The notes beneath the pieces were generated by a model. That model made no database searches and was not told the origin of the DNA. It saw only the letters and a list, made by a program, of their open reading frames with translations. Made by a program: the position numbers and the translations under genes. This document shows positions 59,789 to 64,000 of a stretch of 64,000 nucleotides of DNA, piece after piece. The stretch's first letter is position 1. Each line of letters starts with the position of its first letter. The DNA is from Nymphaea colorata (taxonomy: Eukaryota; Streptophyta; Magnoliopsida; Nymphaeales; Nymphaeaceae): positions 16,463,934 to 16,527,933 of the forward strand of contig NC_045138.2 of the NCBI RefSeq assembly GCF_008831285.2, in the 5' to 3' direction.

Positions 59789-59936
59789 GGGGGGCTAAGT
59801 TTTTTACTCCCTTTTACAAAACCAAGTTTTATCAAAACTAAATTTTCGGTAAACCTGATTTTCATAGCATTCAAGTCAAGGTTTGCCTCTAAAACCAGGT
59901 TTTTGGGAGTCTTCAAAACACTCTCTAATTGACGAA
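59789..59936. mobile_element. Truncated copy of the AAACCAGGTTT MITE family
   Basis: TCTAAGGGGGGCTAAG, CTTTTACAAAACCAAG and TTTTATCAAAACT run parallel to 49664-49720 (CCTAAGGGGATCAGG, CTTTTACAAAACCAGG, TTTTGTCAAAACT), and the right end CAAAACACTCTCTAA parallels TTAAACACTCCCTTA. The left part of the full element is absent. Confidence 0.55.
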
Positions 59937-61315
59937 CTTGCACATAAAACAAAAACAAAAGCTTCATATACTGTTGCTTAGGAGGTTGGCTCAGTACTCT
60001 TAAGTTGAAAAGAGGTATATCTTGAGAATGATCTGGTAAGGACTACTAGGCTGACCTTACCTACTACTAAGAGAGTCTTGTGAACTCTTGTAGGACAAAA
60101 AAATGCATCAAATAGTAAAAGATCATTTGGAAAAACTTTCTTGAAATGCATTTTTTCTCAGTTTTATCTTGAAGATATATGGAGACGGTTTTCGTATTTA
60201 GAATTAAGTTTTTTAAACCTTGATATGAGCATGGCTTTGGCCGGTATAAGCATTTTTCGTCTTTAAATGCATATTTAATGCAAAATAGGAAAAACCAAAA
60301 TGGACTGTATCAATTATTTATTCGGAAAATAAACTTATTGATCAGTTAATTCAGAATTAACTATATCATGCAATCTACGTGCTGAATTCGAAAATGCATG
60401 CGTTTTTGCTATTTCTAGTGCTAGACATAAATACTGACTTGATTGTAAGCATCTGTTCAAGGTTTAGAAATTTACTGTATACGAGAACGTTGGTTTTATT
60501 GAATTTATGAGCTCCAGTCTCGTGTTTCGTAGACTTAGTTTGTTTTTTCAAAAAAAAACTCTAGTTAGGGAAGAAAGCAAATCCCTGAGCTTCTTCACTT
60601 TTCCACTGTCAATGGTGTTTAGAACTGTACATCATTTTGTTAGAGAATCCAGTTGAAGATGTGCCAACAGCAGGCCACTCAGGCTGATTAGTTATCAAGA
60701 CCCAGTTCATAGCTTGAGGCAACTAGAAATTGCTACGGTAATTTTTGTTTTTCTGGAATTATAATTTCAGGATGTCAAACAGACCTTGAACGTGGAACAA
60801 GGAAGATTTTTTTCCTCTTCAAACTGTTCCAGAAAAAAGAAATTCTGAAATTCTTCTCCAAAACTTCTTCCGATTCATCAAACGAGTCCTGTGTAAAAGA
60901 AAACACTTTCCTCTAGGACTTTGTTCCTGCACTGGTTAGACTCGACAATGCTTTTTGAAAAACCCCAAGATCAAGCTGACAATGAAACAAGATCAAATTC
61001 AATCGATGACGATGAGTTTCTCTCCCTGTCGCCAAACGGAAAAAAGGAAATGAACTGCATTGGTCATTCCAATTACTATAAACAGTAAACACCCATTACT
61101 CAGAAAGAGAAGAAATTTTACAAACAGATCGCAAAGAAGAAGCAGAGAATAGAAGATGCAGACGCCTAATAAAATGGCAATGAAGGATAAAAAAGAAACG
61201 GTAAAAAAAAAAAGGTGAATCAAATCCCTTCATGTATATATTTATTACTTTTGTTGTGGCGAACCGTGCGTACAGTTTTGGATCACAGAGCTTTCTCTCT
61301 CTCCCTCTCTCACTG

Positions 61316-61324
61316 TATATAAAA
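61316..61324 (+). promoter_or_regulatory. TATA box of the B56 gene
   Basis: TATATAAAA follows a CT-rich tract (61291-61310), about 930 bp upstream of the B56 ATG. The leader that follows is purine-rich and then CT-rich, as usual in plants. Confidence 0.6.
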
Positions 61325-61573
61325 GAGCGCCACTAGGGGATTCTGTTCAACTCTGGTCGAAGTCTATCCTGTAAAAAAAACATATTTAGACTACAAATCT
61401 AAGTGCAGGAGGGAGAAGAGAAAGAAAGAGAGAAGAGAAAAGAAAGAGAGAAAATCTAGTCTAAGAAAGAGAAGTTGCTTGATTGTTGCAAAAATCGACG
61501 TCTGGATTTCTGGAATTGCCACCGCTGTGGTCGTTGCCTTTCCGGAATACGCCGGCTATGGGCAGATTGGAGA

Positions 61574-61756
61574 ATGGTAGTTTTCTGCCCCCTTGCGAAA
61601 CCTGTTTCTCGTCCTTTCCTTTTTCTTTTGTCCCTCTTGGATCCATCAGTATCAGTCTCTGTAGTGGTGTCCATCGACAATTTAAGGCTCCTTCTTCGCT
61701 CGGAAAGTAGGGTTTTCGCCCTCCATTTGCTAGGGTTTTGTGGTTCTCAGTTATGA
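61574..61756 (+). other. Possible 60-codon upstream ORF in the B56 leader
   Basis: An ATG at 61574 opens 60 codons (MVVFCPLAKPVSRPFLFLLS...) ending at 61756. A second short frame starts at 61753. They matter only if the leader is unspliced here. A donor at GATCAG|GTGACC (61786) with acceptor TTGCAG (62017) could remove part of it. Confidence 0.3.
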
Positions 61757-62253
61757 ATGCGTTTCGGTTTGTGGGTGGTGATCAGGTGACCTCAGGGTGT
61801 GCTTTAATTTGTGGGCTTCGTGATTTTGTCTCATAAATCGTATTTTTGGTTGTTTTGGTCCCTTTTTTATTCCTCTCTCTCTCCCTCTCTCTCTTTTCCT
61901 TTCTCTCGCACACTCTCCTTCTCTTTTGGGGGTCTTTGGGGTCCGATGATTTTCATTTCCTCACCTAATTTCTACTCCTGAATCCCATAAATTTGCTTAT
62001 GGATTAGCTTGTTGCAGATGCGAGTCGTTGGAATAAATATCTTTTGGTGATTTAGACTGATTTTTCATGCCCTGTTGTCTAGGGCTGGCACAAGCGCGTG
62101 CTTCTGCATACCCTTGGGACTTCGGAGGCTGTTTCACGGGTCGTGGAGCTGATCAGATTTGATGGTCGGTCAGAATTTTTATGATTGGTCACTGGAGCTT
62201 GGACCGAAGCTAAAAACTGGGAACTGTTAGCTGTTTCTAGAGGCCGATCAGGG

Positions 62254-63447
62254 ATGTTGAACAAGATCATTGGGAAGAGGGGGAGCCGTAAGCCTTCCAA
62301 ATCTGATGCAAATGAGCCGTCAGTATTCGCGAATTCTTCATCCGGCCTTCGCAATTCCGCGTCGGTCTCCAATCCAACCAGTATTTCCACGTCTAACGCA
62401 ACTGTAAATAGCAATGCGAATAGAAGCAACGCCACTGGCCAAACTGGTGCAGATAGAGTTCTGGCTACCACGCCTTCGACTGCGGGAGCCATTGAGTTGC
62501 TACCACTTTTCAGGGAAGTTCCCGTCTCTGAGCGGCAGAATCTGTTCATCAGGAAGCTTCAAATTTGTTCTGTCATTTTCGACTTCTCGGACAGTCTGAA
62601 GTTTGTCAGAGAGAAAGAGACCAAAAGACAGACTTTGCTTGAGCTTGTTGATTTCATTCAATCGGGTTCGGGGAAGATCACTGAACATGTTCAGGAAGAA
62701 CTGGTCAAGATGATTTCGGTTAATATCTTCCGCTGCTTGCCCCCTGCTTCTCATGAGAACACCGGGTCAGAAAATGCTGATCCAGAGGAAGAGGACCCTT
62801 TTCTTGAACCATCATGGCCGCACTTACAAATTGTTTATGAGCTTCTTTTGCGATATGTTGTTTCTTCAGATACAGACACTAAGATTGCTAAGAGGTACAT
62901 TGACCATTCCTTTGTTCTGAAGCTGCTTGAATTGTTTGATTCAGAGGATCCACGGGAAAGAGACTTTTTGAAAACCATTCTCCACCGGATATATGGGAAA
63001 TTCATGGTTCATCGCCCCTTCATAAGGAAGGCAATCAATAACATATTTTATAGATTTATATTCGAGACAGAGAGGTATAGTGGTATTGCCGAGCTTTTGG
63101 AGATCCTGGGAAGCATTATAAACGGGTTTGCTTTGCCATTGAAGGAGGAGCATAAGTTGTTCCTTGTTCGGGCACTTATCCCACTCCACAAGCCTAAATC
63201 AGTATCAATGTATCATCAACAATTGTCTTATTGCATAACCCAATTTGTCGAGAAGGATTACAAACTTGCGGATACAGTGATAAGAGGACTGTTGAAGTAC
63301 TGGCCTGTCATTAACTGTCAGAAGGAGGTCCTCTTTCTTGGCGAGTTGGAGGAAGTTCTTGAAGCAACACAATCAGCAGAGTTCCAGCGCTGCATGGTTC
63401 CGCTCTTTAGGCAAATAGGCCGCTGTCTCAATAGTTCACATTTCCAG
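62254..63447 (+). CDS. PP2A B'/B56 regulatory subunit, first coding exon (3' end off window)
   Basis: Regulatory B' (B56) subunit of protein phosphatase 2A, which selects substrates and location for the A/C core enzyme. The exon starts [20 protein letters not shown], has a Ser/Asn-rich variable N-terminus (to about residue 75), then the B56 HEAT-like domain: [100 protein letters not shown] and [15 protein letters not shown]. 398 codons run to FQ at the donor TTTCCAG|GTATCC; about 100 more residues are expected in the next exon beyond 64000. The N-terminal GK..RKPSKS pattern resembles the plant gamma/zeta/eta/theta group. An open frame continues into the intron to 63648 but is not coding. A TATA box sits at 61316. 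Confidence 0.94.
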
Positions 63448-64000
63448 GTATCCATTACTAATATTTCTTTCATAGCTAGTACTTTCGTCCTTCTCTTATG
63501 TATCGTGCAGTATATTCTTATCTATGAAAAGGAAAAATATAAACAATGTCGCATAGTACCTCCGGATGCCCCGCACGCCCACCTAGATGGTGGTGCTTAT
63601 TGGTGCAGGTTTAGTTGGTCGCTCTGCCTCATGCAAGAACGTACTTAGTTAAGATGTACAACTTTATATTTACCTTTTTTTTCTTTAGAGTTAGAATTTT
63701 AGAGAGATTCAATTCTTATTTACATTTTTTCTGCTTGGTGAAATCCATCCTTCTTTGCTCACTTAGCAATTTTACTTCTTGCTTCAGTCTGTTCCAGTTC
63801 TGTTTCAAATTATTGGTCTTCTATATTTGTCATAGAGGGACATGCATTGCATACTTTTTTGGAAGAAAATCTCTTGTTGAAACTGAATGTTAATTGTCAA
63901 GCAATGAAGTGCATCCTGGGGCCATTTGTTTGTGAATTTGTTTTTTCTTATCTGTCAAGGAGACATGCTAAATCTTGGGATTAATGTGTACTTGTTGGTG
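63448..64000 (+). other. Start of the B56 intron, to the window edge
   Basis: U-rich intron-like DNA after the GTATCC donor. No acceptor leading into a B56 C-terminal exon is seen before 64000. Confidence 0.7.

Larger units (their letters stand above)
55536..61260. other. Long AT-rich intergenic region, no gene seen
   Basis: Open frames are short and without domains. It contains AT microsatellites (about 56158-56176, 57117-57134, 58811-58880), poly-A runs, and a fragment of the AAACCAGGTTT MITE family at 59789-59936. The right end approaches the B56 promoter. Confidence 0.55.

Noticed and set aside
1-64000. CRISPR arrays, bacterial operons, Shine-Dalgarno sites, rho-independent terminators
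   Set aside because: The sequence is plant nuclear DNA. No regularly spaced repeat-spacer structure was seen, and the tandem repeats present are adjacent duplications or microsatellites.

Overview
This is nuclear DNA of a flowering plant. The evidence is plant-specific gene families, multi-exon genes with U/A-rich introns, telo-box promoter motifs, CT/GA-rich leaders, dispersed MITEs, a miniature LTR element with a tRNA-Met primer-binding site, and plastid-like gene fragments. I cannot name the lineage. Gene structures were built by hand from homology, GT/AG (once GC/AG) splice sites and reading-phase continuity. Every predicted exon join keeps the frame.

Seven protein genes are supported. 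From left to right they are: (1) a secreted A1 aspartic protease on the minus strand (1847-6563, last exon(s) off the left edge); (2) an RZ-1 type RRM plus zinc-knuckle glycine-rich RNA-binding protein on the minus strand (21206-26077, one 4-kb intron); (3) NOP10, the 64-residue H/ACA snoRNP subunit, on the plus strand (27734-29724), divergent from RZ-1; (4) ATP10, a mitochondrial F1Fo-ATPase assembly factor, plus (31740-34699); (5) a SEC12-like ER WD40 protein resembling Arabidopsis STL1P, plus (37628-42524, ten exons, one GC-AG intron); (6) a Nodulin-like/NFD4-type MFS transporter, plus (50885-53053, two exons); (7) a PP2A B'/B56 regulatory subunit, plus (from 62254, cut by the right edge).

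The rest is repeat-rich intergenic DNA: 6.8-21 kb, 34.7-37.6 kb, 42.5-50.8 kb and 53-61.3 kb. It holds a TRIM-like element (652-1698), several Tourist-like MITEs (17996-18158, 30083-30252, a side-by-side pair at 49528-50066 with a relative at 59789), tRNA-derived SINE-like copies (13.5 and 15.1 kb), a GC-rich repeat block (44.2-47.9 kb), long AT microsatellites, and several elements made of degenerate arrays of one short self-complementary word. The most unusual locus is 53.5-54.1 kb. There a decayed Ty1/copia reverse transcriptase is interrupted, within a stretch that is normally a few residues long, by about 0.3 kb containing plastid ndhF-like and psbB-like pieces in opposite orientations.

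The genes do not form a pathway. RZ-1 and NOP10 are both RNA-processing genes, start about 1.7 kb apart in divergent orientation, and both carry telo-box motifs, so shared growth-linked regulation is plausible. I found no CRISPR array, operon, confident tRNA or rRNA gene, or intact autonomous transposon, and no convincing sign of a wholly new biological system.
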